64,000 nucleotides of DNA. Source: Hathewaya massiliensis. GTDB taxonomy: Bacteria > Bacillota > Clostridia > Clostridiales > Clostridiaceae. A program made the position numbers and the translations under genes. Shown here in pieces: positions 53,543 to 63,191 of this stretch; positions within the stretch are counted from its first letter, which is position 1, and each line of letters starts with the position of its first letter. The stretch lies in assembly GCF_902143515.1 (NCBI RefSeq), contig NZ_CABFVD010000003.1, forward strand, positions 41,131 to 105,130, read 5' to 3'. Under the pieces are notes generated by a model. That model was not told the DNA's origin, did no database searches, and saw only the letters and a list, made by a program, of their open reading frames with translations.

Positions 53543-53989
53543 CTATTCCTCACATTTTTTAAATAAATACTTTTTTAAATCGTCAATTCCTGTTCTCAAT
53601 TCAAAGCTAATATGAAAATATGGCTCTGATACCCCAATATTCTTTAACTGCATTAAACATTTTTCTTTATTTTCAGGCATTAAATCACATTTTGTTATAA
53701 CCCCAACTACTGGGCATTTAAAAGACTTTGCAAATCCAGGGGAGTATACTTCAGTACAATTAGACTGGTCAACTACTATAAGCACATGAGATGCGTTCTG
53801 AGCTGTAGCGATTATATGACTATACATCCAAGCATTTTCTATATAAGCACCTGGAACATCAATAGTATTTTTACCATATCTTAAATCTGGTGTTGGTCTT
53901 AAGGGACCCTCATAATCATTTAATGCATTAACTATTGTGGTTTTACCAGACTTTGAAGGACCAATTACCATTATGCGTTTTTTTCTCAT
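53543..53989 (-). CDS. EutP/PduV-family GTPase-like protein
   Basis: The 148-residue P-loop protein has [16 protein letters not shown] (about 8-23), a DVPGAYIE switch-II equivalent and VITKCDL (guanine-recognition NKxD variant TKCD). EutP/PduV proteins associate with microcompartment shells and are thought to place or assemble them. It overlaps the EutS-like gene by 4 bases. Confidence 0.88.
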   Translation of the reverse strand: MRKKRIMVIGPSKSGKTTIVNALNDYEGPLRPTPDLRYGKNTIDVPGAYIENAWMYSHIIATAQNASHVLIVVDQSNCTEVYSPGFAKSFKCPVVGVITKCDLMPENKEKCLMQLKNIGVSEPYFHISFELRTGIDDLKKYLFKKCEE

Positions 53990-54339
53990 GTTCTTGTAAT
54001 GGGAGCTGGAGTGAATCCAAGCATATTTCCTAGCGTATCATTTATTGCATTAAGTGCTATTTCAACACTTTGAACATCGCCACTTATTACAACTGAACCT
54101 GTAAAACGATCAAGAAATCCAACTCTAACGTCTGAAGCCTTAGTTGCAATATCTGCTGCAATAATAGCAGTTTCAAAGGGTGAAAGAGTTAAAATACCAA
54201 TTGCCCCTGCTTCGTCAATTCCAAGACGATCATATATATCACTCACTGGTGATGCAATAACATGAGCTAAAGTAATTTGCTTCCCTGGTACTGTCTCTTG
54301 TATAACACGCTGTATACCTTTATCTAAAAAATCTCCCAT
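53986..54339 (-). CDS. EutS-like (circularly permuted BMC-H) shell protein
   Basis: The 117-residue protein resembles EutS/Pdu[21 protein letters not shown] forms the short N-terminal beta barrel, and [20 protein letters not shown] plus [16 protein letters not shown] form the permuted BMC core. Such subunits cap pores with the barrel. It lies between cutD and the EutP-like gene. Confidence 0.88.
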   Translation of the reverse strand: MGDFLDKGIQRVIQETVPGKQITLAHVIASPVSDIYDRLGIDEAGAIGILTLSPFETAIIAADIATKASDVRVGFLDRFTGSVVISGDVQSVEIALNAINDTLGNMLGFTPAPITRT

Positions 54340-54378
54340 AACTCCTACCTTCCATCTTATTATCTATTTAAAATTTAT

Positions 54379-55341
54379 TTAATGACGGATTACTTTTACA
54401 GGTAAATCATATTTTTTAATCCATCCTTCTATTCTATCTAAATCTTCATTTTTTAAACTTGGATCTCCCTGTATAGGATATTCAATTCCTAATTGATTAT
54501 ATTTATTTACCCCCATCTTATGATATGGAAGTAAATCAATTCCCTTAAAGTTCTTATAATCTTTGTATGGTCTTAAAAACTCCATAGTTGCATCTATTTC
54601 TTCTTTTGAATCATTTATACCTTTAAGTAAAGGCATACGAATCTTTACATTATATTTGTTTTTAAGTAATTCCTGAAGATTTTCTAAAATCTGTTCGTTT
54701 CTTACTCCTGTTAATTCATAGTGTTTTTCAGAATTAATATGCTTAATATCAAATAAGAATAAATCTACAAACTCTGCAACCTTAAGTATTGTTTCCATCC
54801 TTGTATAACCGCAAGTTTCAATTGCAGTGTTTATACCTTCTTGCTTACATGCCATTAATAAGCTACCAGCTGCTTCAGGTTGCATTAAAACTTCTCCACC
54901 ACCTAAGGTAACTCCACCACCAGACATTTCATAAAAAGTCCTATCTTCTTCTACAATTTCCAAAAGTTCAGAAATAGTTTTTGTTTCTCCAACTATTGAT
55001 ATAGCAGATTTAAGACAAGCCTCCTTACACTTACCACATCCAATACAGTCAATATGACGATTTACCTCATGCTTTAGAGTTTCATTAGATATGCTATGTA
55101 TTCCCACAGGGCAAACAGAAACACAAGCTCCACAATCATTACATAAGTTACTTTTAAACATAACTCTATATTTTTTTTCTAATCCTTCAGGATTTGCACA
55201 CCATTTGCAACGAAGGGGACACCCTTGGAAAAACACTATAGTTCTTACCCCATCTCCATCATACATATTATATTTTTGTATATTAAAAATCCTTGCTTTT
55301 CGTTCGATTATACCTAAATTTCCATTGCTCATATTCTTCAT
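54379..55341 (-). CDS. cutD: Choline TMA-lyase activating enzyme CutD
   Basis: The 320-residue radical-SAM glycyl-radical activase has GCPLRCKWCANPEG (Cx3Cx2C cluster, about 36-43) and two ferredoxin-type clusters (CNDCGACVSVCPVG and CIGCGKCKEACLK), the pattern of the activases with extra [4Fe-4S] sites. It generates the 5'-deoxyadenosyl radical that forms the glycyl radical on CutC Gly826. Likely start ATG 55341 or ATG 55332. It is separated from cutC by 135 bp containing a strong hairpin. Confidence 0.93.
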   Translation of the reverse strand: MKNMSNGNLGIIERKARIFNIQKYNMYDGDGVRTIVFFQGCPLRCKWCANPEGLEKKYRVMFKSNLCNDCGACVSVCPVGIHSISNETLKHEVNRHIDCIGCGKCKEACLKSAISIVGETKTISELLEIVEEDRTFYEMSGGGVTLGGGEVLMQPEAAGSLLMACKQEGINTAIETCGYTRMETILKVAEFVDLFLFDIKHINSEKHYELTGVRNEQILENLQELLKNKYNVKIRMPLLKGINDSKEEIDATMEFLRPYKDYKNFKGIDLLPYHKMGVNKYNQLGIEYPIQGDPSLKNEDLDRIEGWIKKYDLPVKVIRH

Positions 55342-55384
55342 TCTCCACTTTCATTTACTTTGATTTTTAATATATTAATTTTAA

Positions 55385-55419
55385 TCTGCAATCTACAGCA
55401 CAAAACTGTAGATTGCAGA
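55385..55419 (-). promoter_or_regulatory. Perfect 14-bp hairpin between cutC and cutD
   Basis: TCTGCAATCTACAG (55385-55398) and CTGTAGATTGCAGA (55406-55419) are perfect arms around a 7-base loop. On the minus strand no long T-run follows (TTAAAATTAA), so a full terminator is less likely than partial termination or mRNA end protection. It sits downstream of cutC and upstream of cutD. Confidence 0.7.
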
Positions 55420-55476
55420 CCTTATAAAAACCTATTATAAAAAGTTTTAACTTATATATTTTTTAAATTTCTATAA

Positions 55477-58032
55477 TTAAAAATGATTAATCATAGTTCT
55501 ACTAATAATTTCATCCTGAACATCTTTACATAACTCAACAAAGAATGCACTGTATCCAGCAACACGAACGATTAAGTCACGATATTGCTCTGGGTGTTTC
55601 TGTGCTTCTATTAAAGTATTGTTATCTAAGTAGTTAAACTGTACTTCTCCAAGCTGAAGGGCACATGCACTACGTAATAATGTAATGATTCCTTGTTCAC
55701 CTTCTTTAGTATCAAGAAGACCAGATATTAACTTAAAGTTATGAACCATACCTATATTCATATCTTCACAAGACATTTTAGAAACAGATTTTATTATAGC
55801 AGTAGGTCCTTTGAAATCAGATCCTTGTGATGGACTTATACCATCTGATAAAGGTAACCATGCTTTACGTCCATTTGCTGTAGCTCCTGTCAGTTGTCCA
55901 AATGGAGTGTTATTTGATATTGATAAAGTACCATGGCTAAGTACTGAATATAATGTCTTATATTTACGGTGCTCTCTTTCAGTAAAGTTAATTAAGTCAG
56001 CAGCAATATAATCTGCATAATCATCATCGTTACCATACTTAGGTGCTTCTAAGCAGTCTTTTCTTAATTTTTCATATCCAACAAAATCAGCCTTTAAAGC
56101 TTCATTCATCTCTTGTAATGTATATTTCTTCTCTTCAAATACTAATTTCTTTATAGCTGCCATAGAATCTGTGTAAGTTGCAAGACCGCTCCAAACTACT
56201 CCAGGTCCAAAGTTATACATAGCTCCGCCTGCTTCTACACCTCTACCCTTTTCCATACATCCTTCATACATCATAGACATAAGTGGCTTTGGCGCAAGAT
56301 CTCTATGAACACGTTGAGAAATTACTGTAGCAACACTTGTCCATTTAGTAATAAATTTAATTTGCTCTTTAACAGCTGCTTCAAATTGTTCGTAAGTTTT
56401 AAATTGGCTTAAATCCCCCATATCTGGACATACTTTCTTACCATACCATAGTGGTACACCATGATTTAAAACAAGCTCTATACATATAGGCCATTGAGTA
56501 TATCCTGTAGAAGTCCATTGATATAATCTTCCTGATTTCTGTGGCTCAACGCATCCCATTAAACAGTAATCTCTTGCATCTTCTATAGAAACACCTTTAG
56601 CTAACATCATTTTTATATGAACATCGTCAAAGTGACATGCTGGGAATCCCATACCTGCACGAATAACATCAACTATCTTTTTAAGATATTTTTGTGGTGA
56701 TCCTTTGTGGATACGACATGATACAGATGGTTGATATATCTTAACATGACGAACTGCATCCATTAAAAGGTATGTTAATTCATTTGTAGCGTCACGTCCT
56801 TCTCTAGTAACACCACCTAAACACATGTTAACAAATGGTTGGTAACCTGCAAAGAACTTAGAACCACCTTCACTTGTTATCCACATCATTTCAGACATTT
56901 TGATAAGCATACAACCTGCTAATTCAAATGCTTCAAAATCAGTCATACGTCCTGATTCAACATCAGCTTTATAGAATGGGTACATATATTGGTCAACACG
57001 TCCTATAGACATACCTGTTTGATTTTCTTCAACTACAAGTAATGATTCTATAGTCCAAACTGCTTGTATTGCTTCCCAGAAATTGCTTGGCTTATGAGCT
57101 GGAACTCTAGCATTTACTTCAGAAATCTTTAATAGTTCAGCTTTACGCTTAGGATTAGTTTCTTTTGCAGCAAGTTCTGCAGCATACTCTGACATACGTT
57201 TAGCATATATCATAACACCTTCTGCAGTATCAATCATTGATTTGTAGAAATAAATTTTATCTATATCTTCTGGTTTTTCATAACTTAGATTAGCTAATTT
57301 TTCTTCTGCTTCTCTCTTTATATCTAGCATACCTTTTTTCATTAAGATAACGTCATATCCTGGGTTAGAGTCTCCACCACCATTTACTGCATGATATGAA
57401 CAATCAGAAACAAAGGATTCTCCTGAAAGTTCCCATACTCCTGCTTCACGATACTGGTCTTCACAGTATTCATCAACTGATTTACCCTTCCAGTATGGGA
57501 ATAACTCCTCACGCATAATTTTCTTATCTTCTTCTGAGATATAGAATGGGTCTTGTGGACGATTTCCTATTGTATCAATTTCATCCTCCATCCATCTCCA
57601 AGCTATATCAGGAGAAAATGCTCCAGCACGAGGTTTTCCATTTGGTGCTCCAACTATAAGCTCATTATCTTGAATTACTAATGGTGCAGTTTCACAACAA
57701 TACTTAAAGCATTTTCCACGCAAAACTGATTTAGGGATACCAGGATTTTCTTTAGCTATTTTAGTAATTGCTCTTGCTCTATGAGTTGTTATTGATGGAA
57801 CTTGCTTCATATAATTTTCTTTTAACTTAATTAAACGTTCTGTTATTCCATCAGGAATTTCACCATTATTGTCACCAGATATAATATTTAAAATATCTGG
57901 TTCTTCTTTCATTATATCTTTAGAAACACTAGCAAACATCTTCATTAAACTAGCACGCTCTTCGTTAGACATGTTCTTAGTAGCTTCCATAAACTTAGCT
58001 GAAAATTTATTTGAAAATTCATTAATATCCAA
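55477..58032 (-). CDS. cutC: Choline trimethylamine-lyase CutC
   Basis: This 851-residue glycyl radical enzyme converts choline to trimethylamine and acetaldehyde. Diagnostic residues of choline lyases are all present, each five positions later than in the Desulfovibrio alaskensis enzyme: Tyr213 and Asp221 (YHAVNGGGD), Phe400, the thiyl Cys494 and base Glu496 (MGCVEP), Thr507 and Tyr511 (WTSTGY), and the radical Gly826 (RVAGYS). This set separates it from glycerol dehydratases and propanediol lyases. The short N-terminus fits the type I (about 850-residue) class. It is followed by a hairpin and then cutD. Confidence 0.96.
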   Translation of the reverse strand: MDINEFSNKFSAKFMEATKNMSNEERASLMKMFASVSKDIMKEEPDILNIISGDNNGEIPDGITERLIKLKENYMKQVPSITTHRARAITKIAKENPGIPKSVLRGKCFKYCCETAPLVIQDNELIVGAPNGKPRAGAFSPDIAWRWMEDEIDTIGNRPQDPFYISEEDKKIMREELFPYWKGKSVDEYCEDQYREAGVWELSGESFVSDCSYHAVNGGGDSNPGYDVILMKKGMLDIKREAEEKLANLSYEKPEDIDKIYFYKSMIDTAEGVMIYAKRMSEYAAELAAKETNPKRKAELLKISEVNARVPAHKPSNFWEAIQAVWTIESLLVVEENQTGMSIGRVDQYMYPFYKADVESGRMTDFEAFELAGCMLIKMSEMMWITSEGGSKFFAGYQPFVNMCLGGVTREGRDATNELTYLLMDAVRHVKIYQPSVSCRIHKGSPQKYLKKIVDVIRAGMGFPACHFDDVHIKMMLAKGVSIEDARDYCLMGCVEPQKSGRLYQWTSTGYTQWPICIELVLNHGVPLWYGKKVCPDMGDLSQFKTYEQFEAAVKEQIKFITKWTSVATVISQRVHRDLAPKPLMSMMYEGCMEKGRGVEAGGAMYNFGPGVVWSGLATYTDSMAAIKKLVFEEKKYTLQEMNEALKADFVGYEKLRKDCLEAPKYGNDDDYADYIAADLINFTEREHRKYKTLYSVLSHGTLSISNNTPFGQLTGATANGRKAWLPLSDGISPSQGSDFKGPTAIIKSVSKMSCEDMNIGMVHNFKLISGLLDTKEGEQGIITLLRSACALQLGEVQFNYLDNNTLIEAQKHPEQYRDLIVRVAGYSAFFVELCKDVQDEIISRTMINHF

Positions 58033-58113
58033 ATTTATTACCTCACATTCTTTAGTTTATTTTATAAATTAACTATTTTTCTTTAGTTTATTTCATATGT
58101 TAAATATGATTTT

Positions 58114-59613
58114 TTATTTTAATTCTTCTAGAACCTTTTTTACAATATTCTCTAATAACTTATAGTTATCTATTTCATTTACATTTAACTTATCACTTGA
58201 AGTTATAGCAGTAGAATTTTCTTTATTATCTATTGTTCTAATAATCTCCTCTACTGTACGAACCCCATACCCAACTTTACGAACATATACTAAATTCATA
58301 GGTGAAACATTGTCCGAAGTCATTCCTTGACCTGCAGAACCACTGCCTAAAGTCATTGAAGGAAATAAGTTTGTAGTCGCACCCATACTTCCCAAAGCTC
58401 CTAGAGTGTTAACAAGTACCCTTCCAACAGGTTTTTTAAGAATAAACTGGCGAATAACTTCTTCATCCTTTGAATGTATAACAAGTGTATGTCCATATCT
58501 CTCTGTAAGTAACAATTCTATACACTTTTCACAAGCATGCATCCAATCATCCTCTATATAAAAAGCTAAAACAGGACAAAGTTTTTCCTTTGAGTAAGGA
58601 TTATTCTTAGAGACAAACTTTTGCTGTGAAATAAGTAGCTTTACATCCTGTGGAATACTAAAACCAGCACGTTTAGCTAAAAACTGTGGTGATTTACCGA
58701 TCATTTCCGATTCAAGGCTTCCATCTTTATTAAAAAGAATTGAACCCAGTTTTTCAGCCTGATCCTCTGTCATAAAGTATCCACCATTTTTAAGAAATTC
58801 CTGTTTTACCACAGATGCAATACAACTATCAACCACAATTGATTGTTCAGCACTAGATACAACTCCATAATCAAAACTTTTACTACAAACAATATCTTTA
58901 ACAGCTTGTGCTATGTCAGCTGTACGCTCTATGAATACTGGACCATTTCCATTCCCACCATAGATTACTGGTTTACCTGAGTTATAAGCCGCATCAAGCA
59001 TTTCTGGAACTCCTGTATTCATTATAAGAGAAGTATCTCTATGATTCATAAGCTCTAAAGAACCGTTTTTAGTTACTGTATGCAAATATGCAAGTGCACC
59101 TTCTGGAAGTCCCGCCTTCTCTGCTGCCTTAATTAAAATATCAATTGTTTTAAAAATTGTATTTTTAGCTCTTGGATGAGGTGAAAATATAATTGCATTT
59201 CCTGATTTAATTGCAATCAATGCATTATATATGGTTGTAGATACAGGACTAGTTAATGGACAAAATCCTATAATAACACCCATTGGCACTCCAACCTCTT
59301 TTGTCCTATTAACTTTATCTTCATTGATAATACCTACACAATTCATACCTTTAAGTCTATTTTTCAAATATTTACACATAAAGTTATTTTTTAAATACTT
59401 GTCTTCCCACTTTCCACATTCTGTTTCTTCATTAGATATCTTTGCAAGTTCCTTTAAATGTTTTTCAATCTCTTCTGTCATACAATAAACTATCTCATCA
59501 AGTTTTTCCTGTGGGAAAGTTGCTAATTTTCTTTGTGCCTCTCTGGCATTTTCAACAAGAATCCTAGCTTCCTGCATGGAGAGTAAATCATTATCAATAA
59601 TATTAATATTCAT
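58114..59613 (-). CDS. CoA-acylating acetaldehyde dehydrogenase homologue of the cut operon
   Basis: The 499-residue ALDH-superfamily protein resembles EutE/PduP/AdhE-N enzymes that turn acetaldehyde into acetyl-CoA. Conserved pieces include GFCPLTSPVSTTIYNAL, IIFSPHPRA, GVPEMLDAAY and LGSGSAGQGMTSDNVSPMNL. The loop that normally carries the catalytic Cys (FDNGVICASEQ in AdhE) reads FDYGVVSSAEQ here, with Ser in the Cys position (about residue 252). The C-terminal tail (about 455-499) ends in an amphipathic helix, NEIDNYKLLENIVKKVLEEL, which could be a shell-encapsulation peptide. Confidence 0.85.
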   Translation of the reverse strand: MNINIIDNDLLSMQEARILVENAREAQRKLATFPQEKLDEIVYCMTEEIEKHLKELAKISNEETECGKWEDKYLKNNFMCKYLKNRLKGMNCVGIINEDKVNRTKEVGVPMGVIIGFCPLTSPVSTTIYNALIAIKSGNAIIFSPHPRAKNTIFKTIDILIKAAEKAGLPEGALAYLHTVTKNGSLELMNHRDTSLIMNTGVPEMLDAAYNSGKPVIYGGNGNGPVFIERTADIAQAVKDIVCSKSFDYGVVSSAEQSIVVDSCIASVVKQEFLKNGGYFMTEDQAEKLGSILFNKDGSLESEMIGKSPQFLAKRAGFSIPQDVKLLISQQKFVSKNNPYSKEKLCPVLAFYIEDDWMHACEKCIELLLTERYGHTLVIHSKDEEVIRQFILKKPVGRVLVNTLGALGSMGATTNLFPSMTLGSGSAGQGMTSDNVSPMNLVYVRKVGYGVRTVEEIIRTIDNKENSTAITSSDKLNVNEIDNYKLLENIVKKVLEELK

Positions 59614-59653
59614 TTTTTCTCTCCTTTCCTTTAAAATTTATTTTTCTATTCTA

Positions 59654-59953
59654 TTACAGATTTTCAATAGCATAACGCTTTATTATTTTTTCAAGATCAT
59701 CATGTGGCCTTGGAATAACCAGTGAACTATAAAGGTTTCCGCCTTCCATTGCTTGAACTGCTGCAACACCTGCATCTACTGCTGCTTTACAAGCACCAAC
59801 ATCACCACGAACCAGTACAGATATATAGCCTGATGCAACATTTTCATATCCTACAAGCTCAACATTTGACGATTTGCACATAGCGTCTGCTGCTTCTAAA
59901 GCAAAAACCAGACCAAAAGTTTCGATTAATCCTAAAGCTTCATATCCTGCCAT
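59654..59953 (-). CDS. BMC-H shell protein
   Basis: The 99-residue BMC domain begins [20 protein letters not shown] and has [20 protein letters not shown] and [13 protein letters not shown]. It is one of three single-domain hexamer-forming shell proteins in the operon. Its pore loop (ENVASG) differs from those of its neighbours (ENIGST and EQIGGG). Confidence 0.92.
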   Translation of the reverse strand: MAGYEALGLIETFGLVFALEAADAMCKSSNVELVGYENVASGYISVLVRGDVGACKAAVDAGVAAVQAMEGGNLYSSLVIPRPHDDLEKIIKRYAIENL

Positions 59954-59976
59954 ATGTACATCATTTCCTCCCTCTT

Positions 59977-60273
59977 TTATGAATCGATATCGTGTACTGA
60001 AACTATATTTCCAACTTCTTTAATAGGACGTGGCATAACATTCTTTGCTGTTAATGTACCAACAGCAGCTGCAGCTGCAGCACCTGCTTCTACAGCTGCC
60101 CTTACTGCTCCAACATCACCTTTTACCATAATAGTCACAAGAGTTGAACCAATATTTTCGTATGATATTAATTCAACATTAGCTGCCTTAAGCATTTTAT
60201 CTGCTGCTTCAAGTGCAGGAACTAATCCTACCGTTTCTACAAGACCTAAAGCCTCATCTCCATAGTATCTCAT
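59977..60273 (-). CDS. BMC-H shell protein
   Basis: The 98-residue BMC domain begins [20 protein letters not shown] and contains [19 protein letters not shown] and [13 protein letters not shown]. It is 23 bp upstream of the next shell gene. It forms shell hexamers with the other BMC-H proteins. Confidence 0.92.
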   Translation of the reverse strand: MRYYGDEALGLVETVGLVPALEAADKMLKAANVELISYENIGSTLVTIMVKGDVGAVRAAVEAGAAAAAAVGTLTAKNVMPRPIKEVGNIVSVHDIDS

Positions 60274-60313
60274 TTAAGGGTTCTCCCTCCTATTTTAATA
60301 ATTTATTATAAAA

Positions 60314-60580
60314 TTAATCTTCTATATATTTATTAATTGTAGCGGCTCCCTCTTCGTTTGCACGATAATAAACCCTTAACTCTTTATCTTCGTCTAAATC
60401 AAATCTTGTTTCTTCAATAAGGCCATTTGCTTCTGCCGTCATTAAAGCATTAACTACAGATTTCTTGTTTAGTGCCTTAAAGTTCCCATATTCTTCTCCT
60501 AGTGCATTTATAACATCCACAGCACAAGCTTCAGAAACTTTAGTAAAATGTTTTAAAATTGCATAATTAAGCGGTTTCAT
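60314..60580 (-). CDS. Small winged-helix-like protein of the cut operon
   Basis: This 88-residue protein begins MKPLNYAILKHFTKVSEACA. Its helices and final strands (VVNALMTAEANGLIEETRFD, LRVYYRANEEGAATIN) resemble a winged helix-turn-helix, suggesting DNA binding or a structural adaptor. Its start abuts the stop of the transporter gene (0 bp gap), so it is co-translated. Proteins of this kind occur in choline-utilisation loci, but the function is not known to me. Confidence 0.6.
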   Translation of the reverse strand: MKPLNYAILKHFTKVSEACAVDVINALGEEYGNFKALNKKSVVNALMTAEANGLIEETRFDLDEDKELRVYYRANEEGAATINKYIED

Positions 60581-61678
60581 CTATATCTCCTCCATCTTCT
60601 TTTTCTTTAATAAATCAAGTGGATTCATAGATATTGTGAGTATACCAAACATCATTATTACAGCTCCAATCCAAGCAACAGAAGGTAATGACCATCCGTC
60701 CATTCCACCATATACTCCTAATAACAATAAGCAGAATAATGGACCAAAGAAAGAATATGTACCATTACATGCAGTACCAAGCCCTGCTCCACACATACTG
60801 TTTCCAGCATACCATGTCATAAATGTAACAAAGGATAAAAGCCCACTTAAAGCAAACCAAACCATTGCAGGAGAACTTGTAAATGCCTTCATTGCAAGAT
60901 CAATTGAAATGTTAACTCCACCTGCCATCATTCCGAAAATTGGAACTAATATGAATAAATTCGCTATTCCTGATGTTACTTGACGAATACAAATCCCAAT
61001 TTCAGGATCGATCATTGCTGTACCATATCCAGCTACACAACCTTCAAAGCCCCATCCAAGAGCCGCAACAATAGCTATTGCAATACCAATTAAAGTCTTT
61101 GCTGAAGCACCACCACTAAGCCCTGTACTACCAATTAGGAAACTAGCAAATACACAAACTAAAATACCAAATGCCATACGTTTATTTAATTCTTGCTTAT
61201 ATAAAACTTTACCTAGTATAGCAGCAATAGCAGGACAAAGAGCTGATATAGGAACAACTATTGAACCAGCCATTTGAAGAGCTATAACATAAGCAGTACC
61301 CGCTATAGGTCCTCCAATAAGAGCTGCTAATATCATGATACGTCCTGGTTTTGTGTTAATACATCTTAAAAAGTCTCCAAATTTCCCTTTAACTGCTGCA
61401 TATAAAAGTGACCAAATTGCGCTACATGTGTCATTTATAGCATTACCAAGTGCTGCAAGCAAATATGCTATAACAAAGGCTGATAAACCAGCTGTATTAT
61501 TACCATACCAGTCACCCCAAACACCTTTAGCCATACCCATAGTTAGACATGCCGTATATAGTCCATAAGCAAGTCCTGAAAATAAAGCTAGTGATATACC
61601 CTTTTTGAAGAAATCACTTGCTAATTTCTTCTTTGCAGCGATTGCTTCTAAGCTTACTGCTTTTGAATCTCCACTCAT
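60581..61678 (-). CDS. DMT-family (EamA-like) transporter, likely choline uptake
   Basis: The 365-residue protein has 10 hydrophobic segments in two EamA-like halves. Segments include GGPIAGTAYVIALQMAGSIV and PISALCPAIAAILGKVLYKQ. It is the first gene of the leftward cut operon with GGAAGGAG before ATG. Position as first gene of a choline-degradation locus suggests import of choline or export of trimethylamine; this is inference. The 464 bp upstream (61679-62142) contain the promoter, not clearly identified, and one hairpin. Confidence 0.82.
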   Translation of the reverse strand: MSGDSKAVSLEAIAAKKKLASDFFKKGISLALFSGLAYGLYTACLTMGMAKGVWGDWYGNNTAGLSAFVIAYLLAALGNAINDTCSAIWSLLYAAVKGKFGDFLRCINTKPGRIMILAALIGGPIAGTAYVIALQMAGSIVVPISALCPAIAAILGKVLYKQELNKRMAFGILVCVFASFLIGSTGLSGGASAKTLIGIAIAIVAALGWGFEGCVAGYGTAMIDPEIGICIRQVTSGIANLFILVPIFGMMAGGVNISIDLAMKAFTSSPAMVWFALSGLLSFVTFMTWYAGNSMCGAGLGTACNGTYSFFGPLFCLLLLGVYGGMDGWSLPSVAWIGAVIMMFGILTISMNPLDLLKKKKMEEI

Positions 61679-61963
61679 AAAATAAAACTCCTTCCTCTTA
61701 TGTAAAATAATTTTTAAAATTTATATTATTAAATAAAAATTTGCAATAAATATACTTTAAAACCGTTATAATTTGGATATTTCATTTTAGAGCTACTGGA
61801 CATTTTTCATTTTTATCTTCTATGTATTTTATTTAAGTAAATTATATTCCTTTCCCCATAGGGCAAGGTCAACAGATATTTAACAAGAATATTTAAATAA
61901 TTTATAATCTTATAATCAGAAATACAATTCAAATTTAATAAACAACTTATTTAAACATGAAAA

Positions 61964-62011
61964 TTGGGGCGTTTCCATGTTCTTTAAATAACAAACATGA
62001 AACTGCCCCAA
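61964..62011. terminator. Long hairpin between MerR gene and cut operon
   Basis: TTGGGGCGTTTCCATGTT (61964-61981) pairs with AACATGAAACTGCCCCAA (61994-62011), with mismatches in the middle. It separates the MerR-type gene transcript from the cut promoter. Confidence 0.6.
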
Positions 62012-62142
62012 TATCAATTAATAAAATTTAATTTTCTGAAATGGATGAATATATTTTATTGAGTAATATTCATTATTCGCAATTTTAATACCTTATCCCT
62101 TCAATACTTTACCCTAAGGTTAATGTTTTAAATATTAAAAAA

Positions 62143-62973
62143 TTATTTTTTTCTACTGATTTTGATTAAAACTTCAGTTACAAATTTATCAGTATTTTTA
62201 GTAGTCCAATAATCTGTTACATATCTTTCATAAGATTCTTCAGCACATATATAGTTATGTTTTTCTGTCCATTCTTTTATTTTTTCATATGTTTCATTAA
62301 TTGTTTCATGAGAGCCTATATGATAACAAGATGCAGCCATCCATCCTCCAAAATTAGTGATTGCCTCCTCTTTACATTTTAAAATTGCTTCTTGCATTAT
62401 TCTCATTTTATTGCACTTTCCACTAATCTTATCTTCAAAACATGGAAAACATATAATCACAGGACCTGTTATTGCATTATTTATACTATCTATATACTTA
62501 GTAAATTCTATATTAATTATAGAGTCCATATAATCATAATTAAAATCTTGATCTAAAAAAGTTAAGGTACTATTTTCTATGTATTTTATAGACACATCAC
62601 AAACATTATTCTCAATTACATTCTGTGCTTCAACTATAAGGTCATCCCAATCTTTAACGGATCTTATTTTTAAATTTATTTCTCTCTCAAGTTCTTTTAA
62701 TTCATCAATTTTCTTTCTAAAGCTATTATGAAAAAAGTCATAAGTTTTTCCTTCTAAAAAAGCTTTCATTTCTTCAAGCTTAAACCCACTCTGTTTATAA
62801 TATTTTATCATAGGAACAGATAATAAAGTTTCCTTGCTATAATATCTATACCCACTTTCATCATCTACTTTATCAGGCGATAATATATTCATTTTGTCAT
62901 AATATCTCAATGCTTTTTTTGTTATCTTGCATATTTCGCCAACTTTACCTATGGAATATAGCTCATCTTTCAT
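62143..62973 (-). CDS. MerR-family regulator with GyrI-like effector domain
   Basis: The 276-residue protein has an N-terminal MerR helix-turn-helix (YSIGKVGEICKITKKALRYY, then SGYRYYSKETL), a coiled-coil dimer helix (about 80-115) and a C-terminal effector-binding domain ending TEVLIKISRK. This is the BltR/BmrR-type layout for sensing organic cations or lipophilic drugs. Choline is an organic cation and the cut operon lies just downstream in the same direction, so it is a good candidate regulator of that operon. This is inference, because a hairpin separates the two. Confidence 0.83.
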   Translation of the reverse strand: MKDELYSIGKVGEICKITKKALRYYDKMNILSPDKVDDESGYRYYSKETLLSVPMIKYYKQSGFKLEEMKAFLEGKTYDFFHNSFRKKIDELKELEREINLKIRSVKDWDDLIVEAQNVIENNVCDVSIKYIENSTLTFLDQDFNYDYMDSIINIEFTKYIDSINNAITGPVIICFPCFEDKISGKCNKMRIMQEAILKCKEEAITNFGGWMAASCYHIGSHETINETYEKIKEWTEKHNYICAEESYERYVTDYWTTKNTDKFVTEVLIKISRKK

Positions 62974-63078
62974 ATTAGCTCCTCCTGTTTCTATATTTTA
63001 TTTATAATTTTAAAATGTAATTTAAATTATATTTTAAAATATGTAATTTTTCAACTTTTATGAAGTGAAACACGCAAA

Positions 63079-63105
63079 AAAACCACCCATTAATGAGTGG
63101 CATAA
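63079..63105 (-). terminator. Intrinsic terminator after the aminoacyl-tRNA-synthetase gene
   Basis: CCACCCATTAATGAGTGG is an almost perfect palindrome, followed on the minus strand by a run of seven T. It lies 87 bp past the stop of the synthetase-like gene. Confidence 0.75.
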
Positions 63106-63191
63106 AATAAAATCATTATAAACACTATATTAAATATAAGGTTTACCTGTGGTGGATATGGGGTTTTCACCCATTGACTTACAATAATTTA

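Noticed and set aside
53986-54339. Calling the EutS-like protein a BMC-P vertex protein
   Set aside because: It has a BMC domain core and EutS-type order, not the EutN/CcmL beta-barrel pattern.
60636-60983. 115-codon plus-strand ORF
   Set aside because: It is antisense to the DMT transporter of the cut operon and lacks a ribosome site.
63106-63191. Possible T-box or tRNA-like sequence near the synthetase gene
   Set aside because: No specifier stem or TGGNACCGCG-like motif was found, and the region is downstream, not upstream, of the gene.
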